Assembly: GCA_028688995.1 (NCBI GenBank)
Contig: JAQTXB010000003.1
Coordinates: forward strand, 1-64,000
DNA length: 64,000 bases
Source of the DNA: Aliarcobacter sp.
GTDB lineage: Bacteria; Campylobacterota; Campylobacteria; Campylobacterales; Arcobacteraceae
Reading direction: 5' to 3'
A model generated the notes under the pieces. The model saw only the letters and a program-made list of their open reading frames with translations, made no database searches and had not been told where the DNA came from. Positions 55,685-63,788 of the stretch are shown piece by piece; the stretch's first letter is position 1, and every line of letters begins with the position of its first letter. The position numbers and the translations under genes were made by a program.

Positions 55685-56752
55685 ATGGGTGTATTAGACG
55701 TAGTAAAACCAGGAGTTTTAACTGGAAGTGAAGCAAAAAAACTTTTTGCTTATGCAAAAGAGAATAATTTTGCAATTCCTGCTGTTAATGTTGTAGGAAC
55801 TGATTCTGTAAATGCTGTTTTAGAAGCTGCATCAAAAGTTAATTCACCAATTATAATTCAGTTTTCAAATGGTGGAGCTGGATTTTATGCTGGAAAAGGT
55901 TTAAAAACTGCTAATGCAGCAGTTCTTGGTGGAATAAGTGGAGCACATCATGTTCACACTATGGCTGAAGCTTATGGAATTCCTGTAATTTTACATACAG
56001 ACCATGCTGCAAAAAAACTTTTACCTTGGATTGATGGATTATTAGAAGCAGGGGCTAAACATTTTGAAAAAACTGGTCGTCCTTTATTCACTTCTCATAT
56101 GCTTGACTTAAGTGAAGAGCCATTAGAAGAAAATATTGAAATTTGTGTTGAGTACTTCAAAAAAATGAATGCACTTGATATGATGTTAGAAATTGAACTT
56201 GGAATCACTGGTGGTGAAGAAGATGGTGTTGACAACTCAGATGTTGATAATGCTTTACTTTATACGCAACCTGAAGAAGTTTGTTATGCTTATGAAGAGT
56301 TAAGTAAAGTTGGAGCTAATTTTACAATAGCTGCATCTTTTGGAAACGTTCATGGTGTTTATAAACCAGGAAATGTTGTATTAAGTCCAAAAATCTTAGA
56401 TAATTCTCAAAAATATATCCAAGAAAAATTAGGAACTTCATCTCAACCTGTTGATTTTGTATTCCATGGTGGTTCAGGTTCACTACTAGAAGAGATTAGA
56501 GAAGCTATTTCGTATGGTGTTATTAAAATGAATATTGACACAGATACTCAATGGGCAATGTGGGATGGTGTAAGAGCTTATGAAGCTAAATACCATGACT
56601 ATTTACAAGGACAAATCGGAAACCCAGAGGGTGAAGATAAACCTAATAAAAATTACTATGACCCAAGAAAATTCTTAAGAGCTGGTCAAGAAACTATGAT
56701 AGCTAGACTTGAAGTAGCATTTTCTGACCTTTGTGCTTTAAATAAAAACTAA
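55685..56752 (+). CDS. fbaA: Fructose-bisphosphate aldolase, class II
   Basis: This zinc enzyme of glycolysis/gluconeogenesis has 355 residues. Zinc and catalytic residues lie in ILHTDHAAKKLLPW near 99-112 and in ELGITGGEEDGVDN near 176-189; FHGGSGS near 260 and NIDTDTQWA near 282 bind phosphate and substrate. The long form matches the E. coli class IIA type. It lies nine bases after the isomerase gene. Confidence 0.96.
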   Translation: MGVLDVVKPGVLTGSEAKKLFAYAKENNFAIPAVNVVGTDSVNAVLEAASKVNSPIIIQFSNGGAGFYAGKGLKTANAAVLGGISGAHHVHTMAEAYGIPVILHTDHAAKKLLPWIDGLLEAGAKHFEKTGRPLFTSHMLDLSEEPLEENIEICVEYFKKMNALDMMLEIELGITGGEEDGVDNSDVDNALLYTQPEEVCYAYEELSKVGANFTIAASFGNVHGVYKPGNVVLSPKILDNSQKYIQEKLGTSSQPVDFVFHGGSGSLLEEIREAISYGVIKMNIDTDTQWAMWDGVRAYEAKYHDYLQGQIGNPEGEDKPNKNYYDPRKFLRAGQETMIARLEVAFSDLCALNKN

Positions 56753-56756
56753 TTAA

Positions 56757-56796
56757 AATAAAAGGGCAAATAATTTGATTATTTGTCCTTTCTTTG
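56757..56796 (+). terminator. Intrinsic terminator of fbaA
   Basis: AAAGGGCAAATAA (56761-56773) pairs with TTATTTGTCCTTT (56779-56791) around TTTGA, with one G-T pair. It lies just after the fbaA stop; the T-run is short (CTTT). Confidence 0.8.
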
Positions 56797-56846
56797 AATA
56801 AATATTTATATTAAAACTATATAATATACATTCAAAGGAAAATCTA

Positions 56847-58286
56847 ATGAATATAACTCAAAATAAAAAAAACATCAATAAAAAAACTCAAACTGTTGAA
56901 ATAATCATTTTAAATAAAATCAAAGATTTGGCTCAAAAAGAACAAGAATTATTAAATAGTATTAATTTCAATGAAAAATCTTTTAATATACATTTTGATA
57001 TAAAAAATAGTAAATTATATGTTTCTTGTAAAAATCTTAAAAATGAAAATATAAAAACTGCAATTTCTACAGCAATTAACTTTTTGAAAAAAACCAAAAT
57101 TGAAAATATAAAAATAGATATTACTCAAAGTAAAAAAGAGTTAGAAATCCAAACAATTGTTGAGGGTTTAGTTTTAGGAAATTATGAATTTTTAAAATAC
57201 AAATCTGCAATAAATGAAGAAAAAATAAAAGATGTAGAAATCAACACTAACTCATCTTCTAAAACAAAAGAAGAATTAGAAGAGAATCTAAAAAAAGCTT
57301 TAATTATTTGTAATAGTGTGAATTATACAAAAGATATTGTAAACAGTTCACCTGAGGATTATTATCCACAAATCATGGCTGATGATGCTTTAAAAATTGC
57401 TCAAAATAATAAAAATATTGAGTGTAAGATTTTTGGTGAAGATTATTTAAAAGAAAAAAGTATGAATGCCATGTTGAGTGTTGGAATTGCATCACCACAT
57501 GAAAGTAAATTGATTCATTTAACTTATAAAACTAAAAATCCAATAGCAAAAATTGTATTAGTTGGAAAAGGTGTAACTTATGACACTGGTGGAATGAGTT
57601 TAAAACGTGATGGTGGAATGGTTTCTATGAAATGTGACAAAGCAGGTGGTGCAACAATTTTAGGTGTTCTAGAAGCTCTTAGCACTCTTAATTTGCCTTT
57701 TGAAGTTCATGGAATCATTGGCGCTGTTGAAAATATGATTGGTGGAAATGCTTATAAACCTGGAGATGTATTAAAAGCTTCAAATGGAAAAACAATTGAA
57801 GTTACAAATACTGATGCAGAAGGAAGATTGGTTTTGGCTGATTGTTTACATTATGCCCAAGAAAATATAGAAGAGTTTGATTATATTTTTGATTTAGCAA
57901 CTTTAACGGGAGCAAGTATTGGAGCATTTGGTGGATATACAACAGCTGTTATGGGATATAGTGAAAAACTAAAAAAGAAGATTTTAAAAGCTTCAAAAAA
58001 ATCAGGGGAATTAGTAGGTTTTTTACCTTTTAATGATTATCTAGAAAAGCTACTTGAAAGTCAAATTGCTGATTTTGTAAATACAAGTGCAAATAAAAAT
58101 GGAGCAGCAATTACAGCAAGTCTATTTTTGAGTAAATTTATAAAAAATAAAAACAAGAAAAAATGGCTTCATTTTGATATTGCAGGTCCATCATATAGAA
58201 AAGAAGTTTGGGCTTATCACTCTTATGGGGCAACTGGTGTTGCTGTTAGATTATTACTTAAATTTATGGAAGATTTGAAAAAATAG
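56847..58286 (+). CDS. pepA: Leucyl aminopeptidase (M17)
   Basis: This cytosolic aminopeptidase has two metal ions. The N-terminal domain (about 1-150) is lysine-rich and diverged. The catalytic domain has GKGVTYDTGGMSLK near 248, SMKCDKAGGAT near 268 and NTDAEGRLVLADC near 325, which give the usual lysine, aspartate and glutamate ligands. At 479 residues it is normal. It is followed directly by a convergent operon. Confidence 0.93.
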   Translation: MNITQNKKNINKKTQTVEIIILNKIKDLAQKEQELLNSINFNEKSFNIHFDIKNSKLYVSCKNLKNENIKTAISTAINFLKKTKIENIKIDITQSKKELEIQTIVEGLVLGNYEFLKYKSAINEEKIKDVEINTNSSSKTKEELEENLKKALIICNSVNYTKDIVNSSPEDYYPQIMADDALKIAQNNKNIECKIFGEDYLKEKSMNAMLSVGIASPHESKLIHLTYKTKNPIAKIVLVGKGVTYDTGGMSLKRDGGMVSMKCDKAGGATILGVLEALSTLNLPFEVHGIIGAVENMIGGNAYKPGDVLKASNGKTIEVTNTDAEGRLVLADCLHYAQENIEEFDYIFDLATLTGASIGAFGGYTTAVMGYSEKLKKKILKASKKSGELVGFLPFNDYLEKLLESQIADFVNTSANKNGAAITASLFLSKFIKNKNKKKWLHFDIAGPSYRKEVWAYHSYGATGVAVRLLLKFMEDLKK

Positions 58287-58300
58287 TTATTTCAAATCTT
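58270..58300. terminator. Bidirectional hairpin over convergent stop codons
   Basis: AAGATTTGAAA (58270-58280) pairs with TTTCAAATCTT (58290-58300). The loop holds the pepA stop and lies next to the converging metallohydrolase stop; T residues follow on the right. It should end both transcripts. Confidence 0.7.
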
Positions 58301-59195
58301 TTTCATAAGAGGGATAAAGATTTATGATACTTCTTTCAAACTCTTCTTTTAACATTGTAAAACTTTCAAATGCTTTTGGGATTGGTTTATTTAATATTTC
58401 ATAAATATCCAATCCCTTTTTTGCACTATTTTTTAAAGTAGTTTCTAAAAACTCTAAATATGCAATATTTTCTTTTATTGGCTCTTTTGTAAAAGAGATT
58501 ATTCCATGTCCGGGAACTAAAATAGAGTAATTAATTTTTTTCAACTCTTCTAAGGATTTAATCCAATTATCTAGATTTGCATGGGGAGTTGCAGGTGTTC
58601 TTTTATAAAAAACTAAATCAGAAGCATAAAGAATTTTTGTATTTTCATCATAAATAACAACATCACTTTTTGTATGTCCATCAAAATATAAAACTTGTAA
58701 TTTATATCCATCAAAATCTAAAGTTTTTGTGCTTAGGATTTGATTTGGAACTTTTACTTTTGTGTTATTCATTGCACCTTGAACTAGATTTGTTAAGTTC
58801 ATAATATATAAATCACCGTTTTTTTCTATCTCATTTTTTGTATATTCATCTGCAAAAATATCACTAGAAGAAAAGGCACTATTACCTAAAAAATGGTCAG
58901 GATGATGGTGAGTATTTAAAATATATTTTATTGGTTTATCTGTGATTTTTTCTATCTCTTTTTTCACTTGTTCACCATATTGTTGTGAACTTCCAGTGTC
59001 AATTAAAATTACGCTATTTTGAGTAATAATAAAAGAGCAATTTGAAATATTTCCACCATTTTGTTTTGAAAAATACTCCTCTTTTCCATGAAAGTAGTAG
59101 CTATTATCTGATAATTTTATGGGCTTTAATTTATAATCAAAATCAGCGCAAAAAAGAGTGTTAATTACAAAAATTAGAACTAATAAAGTTTTCAT
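58287..59195 (-). CDS. Quinoprotein-relay-type zinc metallohydrolase
   Basis: This 302-residue secreted metallo-beta-lactamase-fold protein has a signal peptide (to about residue 16) and zinc motif THHHPDH near 96-102, with further ligands in FDGHTKSDV and PGHG. In other bacteria this type sits with PQQ alcohol dehydrogenases and a SoxYZ-like carrier. Its reaction is unknown. It overlaps the carrier gene by four bases and ends its operon. Confidence 0.85.
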   Translation of the reverse strand: MKTLLVLIFVINTLFCADFDYKLKPIKLSDNSYYFHGKEEYFSKQNGGNISNCSFIITQNSVILIDTGSSQQYGEQVKKEIEKITDKPIKYILNTHHHPDHFLGNSAFSSSDIFADEYTKNEIEKNGDLYIMNLTNLVQGAMNNTKVKVPNQILSTKTLDFDGYKLQVLYFDGHTKSDVVIYDENTKILYASDLVFYKRTPATPHANLDNWIKSLEELKKINYSILVPGHGIISFTKEPIKENIAYLEFLETTLKNSAKKGLDIYEILNKPIPKAFESFTMLKEEFERSIINLYPSYEKDLK

Positions 59196-59932
59196 TTTGT
59201 TTCTACAAAAAATTTATTTCCATCTATATCTAAGAACTCAATTTTATAATTGTTTGCTTTTGTTTTTGTCTCAAATATAAATCTTGGATTTTCACTAATT
59301 GCCGAATATGTGCTTAGTTGTGCAATGTTTTTATCATCTGCTAAGACATTGATTTTATTTATATAAAATTCACTATTTCCAAATACAAGTCCAGTTTCCA
59401 TTGGATGAAAAATTGAAGATTTTATTCTATAAACTCCATCATTTAAAAATACATTAGCTTTTGTTTTTCCAAGAAGTTTTGCAAAGTCAGTTCCACTTGA
59501 AGAGACACTTGCAACTGAACATCCACCACCAAAACTTTTGATATTTTTACTTGCAATATGCCAAACATTTTTATCATCTAAAACTAAAACTCTCAAAGGT
59601 GTCTCTTGTGCTACTTTGATATTTAAAGAAATCAAAGGTAAAAGAGAAGTTAGTTTCATATCAACAATAATTGGAATAGGGTTTAAATCAGCAAATAAAA
59701 TCATCTGTTTTGCATTTTGAATCTGTTTTGCATCGGCAAAAATTGGAACTTGAATTGGATTATCAGCAAAAGCTGGAACTTCTAAAATTATATTTTTATC
59801 ATCAAATATATATTTATCATTACCTATTATTGATTTTAAAATATCATCAAAAGTTGGAGAGGAGATAGGATTATTTGCATATAAATTTTGTACAAATAAA
59901 AACGACACAAGCAAATAAAATAGATATTTCAT
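59192..59932 (-). CDS. Quinoprotein-associated SoxYZ-like carrier protein
   Basis: This 246-residue protein has a signal peptide (to about residue 19), a SoxY-like domain ending in the carrier-cysteine motif FGGGCSVAS near 135, and a SoxZ-like domain (about 165-246, with PMETGLVFG and YKIEFLDIDGN). In Sox systems the cysteine at this motif carries the substrate covalently; in quinoprotein clusters the cargo is unknown. No other sox gene is seen. Confidence 0.85.
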   Translation of the reverse strand: MKYLFYLLVSFLFVQNLYANNPISSPTFDDILKSIIGNDKYIFDDKNIILEVPAFADNPIQVPIFADAKQIQNAKQMILFADLNPIPIIVDMKLTSLLPLISLNIKVAQETPLRVLVLDDKNVWHIASKNIKSFGGGCSVASVSSSGTDFAKLLGKTKANVFLNDGVYRIKSSIFHPMETGLVFGNSEFYINKINVLADDKNIAQLSTYSAISENPRFIFETKTKANNYKIEFLDIDGNKFFVETK

Positions 59933-59944
59933 GATAAATCCTTT

Positions 59945-60811
59945 TTAATTTTTCGATATTGGAGGCATATACTCAATTCCATAATTATCAAAAATCTCTT
60001 TTATTTCATTGTTTGAAAATGCTTCATTAATCACATTATCAATATGATAACTAAGGTCTTTGTAGTTACTTGAAGCTGCTATTGCTAAATCCCATTGAGA
60101 TTCCAATTGAGGTATTTTTTCACTCATGTAATATTTATCTTTATTGTTTTTATAATCCAATAAATACTCAAGTTGTGATTTTAATCCAGCAATTGAATCA
60201 ATTTTTCCCTCTTTAAAATCTGCTATTGCTTCATCAAATTTAGCATAATGTTTTATATTTTTTCGAAGAAGTCCATTTGCAAATCCACTTAAATGAAGAT
60301 CCGGAAGCATATCAATTTCAACACCAATAGTTTGATATGCAAATATAGCTAAAGTGTTGATTTGTGGGATTATCTCTTTATGTGTTGCAATAATCCATTT
60401 TTCACTTTGATAGGGTGATTTAATTGTAATTAAATCATTTTGTAAAGCGCCAGTGTATTTATCTGTTAATCTTAGATAATCATAATCATAAGGAACTCTG
60501 AACATAATATCAGCTTTATTTTTATGTACAGTGTTTCCTTTCCAAATATTGTTTCTTAAATCATCTGCTAGACTTTCACCGGTTCCTGTAAAATTCCATT
60601 TTGGTTCTACATCTAAAGATTTTGCGACCTTTTTACCAAGTTCAATGTCTATGCCTTTTGGCTCACCATTTTCAATAAATGAATAGGGTGGAAAGTTTTC
60701 ATAAACTGCAATGATAATCTCTCCACTTGCTTTTATATCATCTATGTTTCTTGCAAATAAATTTATTGCAAAAAATAGTGTTAATGCAGATAATTTAAGA
60801 ATTGTTTTCAT
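59945..60811 (-). CDS. XoxJ/MxaJ-like periplasmic binding protein
   Basis: This 288-residue solute-binding-fold protein has a signal peptide (to about residue 20). GEIIIAVYENFPPYSFIENGEPKG near 30-53 resembles amino-acid binding proteins, but ADIMFRVPYDYDYLRLTDKYTG is the form seen in quinoprotein-dehydrogenase-associated members. Those are believed to help activate or assemble the PQQ dehydrogenase rather than feed an ABC transporter. It lies 11 bases after the cytochrome gene. Confidence 0.85.
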   Translation of the reverse strand: MKTILKLSALTLFFAINLFARNIDDIKASGEIIIAVYENFPPYSFIENGEPKGIDIELGKKVAKSLDVEPKWNFTGTGESLADDLRNNIWKGNTVHKNKADIMFRVPYDYDYLRLTDKYTGALQNDLITIKSPYQSEKWIIATHKEIIPQINTLAIFAYQTIGVEIDMLPDLHLSGFANGLLRKNIKHYAKFDEAIADFKEGKIDSIAGLKSQLEYLLDYKNNKDKYYMSEKIPQLESQWDLAIAASSNYKDLSYHIDNVINEAFSNNEIKEIFDNYGIEYMPPISKN

Positions 60812-60822
60812 ACAAGTACTTA

Positions 60823-61233
60823 TTATTCTTGGTGCATAGAAAGGATATATGTTCTAATAGCCCACATAGCTTCTTGAGTTAAAACACCTTCAAATGGTGG
60901 CATATAAACATTACCATTTCTAACTGCACCCGTTCTGATTCTTTCCATAAACCATTGGTCTCCATCAACACCTGGATCTAAATATCTTAAATCTGGAGCA
61001 ATCCCACCAGAAACAACACCTAATCCATGACATCTTGCACAGTTTTCACTATATCCATGCTCACCAATTTCTTTTGCTTTTTCATTACCAACATATGGAT
61101 TTTTATCTAGCCATGCAGCTCCAACTGGTGCTAAACCATTTGTGTCAACTGCTTGTGGAGTAACACTTCCATGACCAAATGCAAATACAGCTGTTGATAA
61201 TACAGCTAAACCTAATTTTTGAATATTATTCAT
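60823..61233 (-). CDS. pedF: PedF-type cytochrome c550
   Basis: This 136-residue monohaem cytochrome has a signal peptide (to about residue 20), haem motif CARCH near 65-69 and axial-methionine segment VYMPPFEG near 109. HGSVTPQAVDTNGL after the signal and GGIAPDLRYL are features I recall from PedF of pseudomonads, the electron acceptor of PQQ ethanol dehydrogenase. It is the first gene of the accessory operon. No PQQ dehydrogenase gene is inside the window. Confidence 0.88.
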   Translation of the reverse strand: MNNIQKLGLAVLSTAVFAFGHGSVTPQAVDTNGLAPVGAAWLDKNPYVGNEKAKEIGEHGYSENCARCHGLGVVSGGIAPDLRYLDPGVDGDQWFMERIRTGAVRNGNVYMPPFEGVLTQEAMWAIRTYILSMHQE

Positions 61234-61266
61234 ACGAATTCCTTTTGATTTTTTTTTTGTTTCCGA

Positions 61267-61272
61267 ATTATA
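61267..61272 (-). promoter_or_regulatory. Candidate -10 box of the pedF operon
   Basis: TATAAT reads leftward 34-39 bases upstream of the pedF ATG and predicts a start near 61260. The nearest TATAGC-type repeat (61282-61288) then spans -22 to -28. Confidence 0.55.
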
Positions 61273-61281
61273 AACACATTT

Positions 61282-61336
61282 TATAGCCTGATTATAGCGC
61301 TTGGAAATATTTTTATAGCGCTAAATTCACGCTATA
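61282..61336. promoter_or_regulatory. TATAGCG repeat array in divergent promoter region
   Basis: TATAGCC at 61282, TATAGCGCT at 61293 and TATAGCGCT at 61314 run in one direction at steps of 11 and 21 bases (one and two helical turns). CGCTATA at 61330-61336 makes a perfect inverted repeat with the third copy (nine-base spacer). The array lies between the two outward-facing -10 boxes, so one regulator probably controls both operons. Confidence 0.7.
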
Positions 61337-61345
61337 AAGATTAAA

Positions 61346-61351
61346 TACAAT
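61346..61351 (+). promoter_or_regulatory. Candidate -10 box of the ABC importer operon
   Basis: TACAAT lies 30-35 bases before the TTG start of the binding-protein gene and predicts a start near 61358. The CGCTATA arm at 61330-61336 then spans -28 to -22, mirroring the arrangement on the pedF side. Confidence 0.5.
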
Positions 61352-61380
61352 TCCTTTAATAAATCTTCAAGGGGGATAAA

Positions 61381-62352
61381 TTGAAATATAAAGTGATAAT
61401 AATTTTATTTTTATGTTTGGTAAATCTATATGGTCAAGATAAACTAAGAATTGGAATTTTAGCTTATGGAACTGTTAATTGGGAAATTGATGTACTAAAA
61501 CATAATAAACTTGATAATAAAAATGGATTTGATTTAGAAGTGGTAGCCCTTGCATCAAAAAATGCCCAAGCTGTTGCCTTACAATCGGGAGATGTTGATA
61601 TTATTGTAACAGATTGGATTTGGGTTAATTCTCAAAGAGCAACAGGAAAAGACTTCACTTTTTACCCTTACTCAAAATCTATTGGAACACTGAATATTAC
61701 AGCAAATAGTAATGCTAAAACTCTACTTGATTTAAAGGGTAAACAGCTAGGAATTGCCGGTGGAGTTTATGATAAAAGTTGGCTACTTTATAGGGCTTAT
61801 TGCAAACGAAAATACAATATTGATTTAAAAGATATTGTAGAACCTGTATATGCCAGTTCACCTATTTTATATCAAAAGATGCTGGATAATTCCCTTGAAG
61901 CTTCTATTAATTTTTGGCATTTTAATGCAATGCTTGAACCAAAAGGTGTTAAACCATTAGTTGATGTTGATGAGCTTTTATCAGCGTTAGAATTAGACAA
62001 AGATGTTTCATTTGTTGGTTGGACATTTAATAGGGATTTTGCTTTAAAAAACAAACAATTAATAAACTCATTTTTAGATGCAACATTACAAAGTAAAAAG
62101 ATATTAAATTCTGATAATCAAGAGTGGAATAGAATAAGAAAAGATATGAATGCAACTGATGATGAAACTTTTGAAGCCCTAAAAAGTGGATATAAAAAAG
62201 GAATAATCAAAGAGTTTAGCCAAGAAAATATAGATAATTTGATAAAAGTATTCAAAATTTTATTAGAAGAGGGTGGCTCAAATTTTGTAGGTGAAAGCAC
62301 TTCTTTAAGTGATGAAACATTTTGGAAATATAATCCTAAGTTAGATTGGTAA
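61381..62352 (+). CDS. NitT/TauT-type ABC substrate-binding protein
   Basis: This 323-residue periplasmic protein has a signal peptide (to about residue 18). The fold is that of nitrate/sulfonate/thiamine-precursor binding proteins (LRIGILAYGTVNWEIDVLKH, VALQSGDVDIIVTDWIWV, LKGKQLGIAGGVYDKSW). The ligand is not evident; similar operons lie beside PQQ alcohol dehydrogenase genes in other bacteria. The start is a TTG with GGGGGA upstream. Confidence 0.83.
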   Translation: MKYKVIIILFLCLVNLYGQDKLRIGILAYGTVNWEIDVLKHNKLDNKNGFDLEVVALASKNAQAVALQSGDVDIIVTDWIWVNSQRATGKDFTFYPYSKSIGTLNITANSNAKTLLDLKGKQLGIAGGVYDKSWLLYRAYCKRKYNIDLKDIVEPVYASSPILYQKMLDNSLEASINFWHFNAMLEPKGVKPLVDVDELLSALELDKDVSFVGWTFNRDFALKNKQLINSFLDATLQSKKILNSDNQEWNRIRKDMNATDDETFEALKSGYKKGIIKEFSQENIDNLIKVFKILLEEGGSNFVGESTSLSDETFWKYNPKLDW

Positions 62353-62356
62353 AATT

Positions 62357-63088
62357 GTGAATCAAATAAAATACATATCATTTTTCTTTTTTATTATCCT
62401 TTGGCAAGGATTAGCAATTGCTATAAACTCTTCTGTATTTCCAACAGTAATAGACATATTAAGTAATATGTTTCACCATCTTGTAAATGGGGAGTTATTG
62501 CACCATTTATACATAACTTTGTATAGAGTTTTTATCGCATTTGTAATTTGTATGATTATTGGAATAACTTTTGGAATTTTAATGGGCGTGTATTCAAAAG
62601 TAAATGATATGTTAGATTTTTTATTAATTGTTGGATTAAATCTTCCTGCTTTAGTAACTATTATTATCTGTTATATTTGGTTTGGGCTTAGTGATTTTTC
62701 AGCACTTTTAGCTGTGATTATAAACAAAGTTCCAATAATAGTTGTAAATATAAGAGAGGGTGCAAGGGCAATTGAACAAAAATATTTTGATTTGGCAATT
62801 GTTTATAATATTCCAAAAAATGAAGTGATAAAGAAAATCTATTTACCTCAGTTATATCCTTATATTATGGCAACAACTAGATTGTCATTATCTTTGATTT
62901 GGAAGATAGTTTTATTTGTGGAACTCTTAGGTAGAAGTGATGGAATTGGATTTCAAATATCTATGTTTTTCCAATTTTTTGATATTAAATCAATTTTATC
63001 TTATTCATTCGCTTTTATTTTTGTTGTTTTATTAATAGAAAGTCTAATTTTAAAACCACTTGACAATAGAATAAAAAGATGGAAATAA
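62357..63088 (+). CDS. ABC transporter permease, NitT/TauT type
   Basis: This 243-residue inner-membrane protein has about six helices. The coupling-helix region EGARAIEQKYFDLAIVYNIPKNEVIKKIYLPQLYPYI near 133-170 is the usual EAA loop. The start is a GTG four bases after the binding-protein stop; the ATPase gene begins one base after its end. It forms the pore of the importer. Confidence 0.88.
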   Translation: MNQIKYISFFFFIILWQGLAIAINSSVFPTVIDILSNMFHHLVNGELLHHLYITLYRVFIAFVICMIIGITFGILMGVYSKVNDMLDFLLIVGLNLPALVTIIICYIWFGLSDFSALLAVIINKVPIIVVNIREGARAIEQKYFDLAIVYNIPKNEVIKKIYLPQLYPYIMATTRLSLSLIWKIVLFVELLGRSDGIGFQISMFFQFFDIKSILSYSFAFIFVVLLIESLILKPLDNRIKRWK

Positions 63089-63089
63089 T

Positions 63090-63788
63090 ATGATAAATAT
63101 AAATATCCAAGAAAAAAAATATAATAAAAATACAATTTTAGAAAATATAAATATTGATGTAAAAGAGGGTGAGTTTTTATCAATAATTGGTCCATCTGGT
63201 TGTGGGAAAACTACTCTTTTAAATATTATTGCTTCTTTAGATAAAGATTTCCAAGGGCAATTAAAAGGTGACTTTTCAAATATCTCTTTTATGTTTCAAG
63301 ACCATAGATTACTTCCATGGCTTACAATAAAAGAGAATTTACTGCTTGTTTCAAAAGATAAAAATTTACAAGAGATAGAAAATTTAATAAAATCTGTAGG
63401 TTTAGAAAATATTTTGGAACAATATCCAAATAAACTATCAGGTGGAATGGCAAGAAGAGTTGCACTTATTCGAGCTTTTTTAAATAAACCAAAACTAATA
63501 CTTTTGGATGAGCCATTTATCTCTTTGGATTATCCAACTTCTATTGGTTTAAAAAAAGATTTTTTAAACTTTTGCCAAGAGTACAAACCAACTGTAATTT
63601 TAGTAACTCACGATTTAAGTGAAGCAATTTTTTTATCAAATAGAATTCTATTTTTTGGAAAAAATCCAGCAAGACAAATATATGAATTTATAAATCCAAA
63701 TAATCAAGAGTTCAATTTAAAAAGAATTGATGAGATAAAAAATGAAATTCTAGAAACTTATCCCAAAATATTAGAAGGAATCCTATGA
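63090..63788 (+). CDS. ABC transporter ATP-binding protein
   Basis: This 232-residue ATPase has all motifs: Walker A GPSGCGKTT near 34, Q-loop MFQDHRLLPW near 68, signature LSGGM near 116, Walker B LILLDEP near 135 and the H-loop in LVTHDLSEA. It powers the importer encoded by the two genes before it. Its stop overlaps the next gene (ATGA). Confidence 0.93.
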   Translation: MININIQEKKYNKNTILENINIDVKEGEFLSIIGPSGCGKTTLLNIIASLDKDFQGQLKGDFSNISFMFQDHRLLPWLTIKENLLLVSKDKNLQEIENLIKSVGLENILEQYPNKLSGGMARRVALIRAFLNKPKLILLDEPFISLDYPTSIGLKKDFLNFCQEYKPTVILVTHDLSEAIFLSNRILFFGKNPARQIYEFINPNNQEFNLKRIDEIKNEILETYPKILEGIL

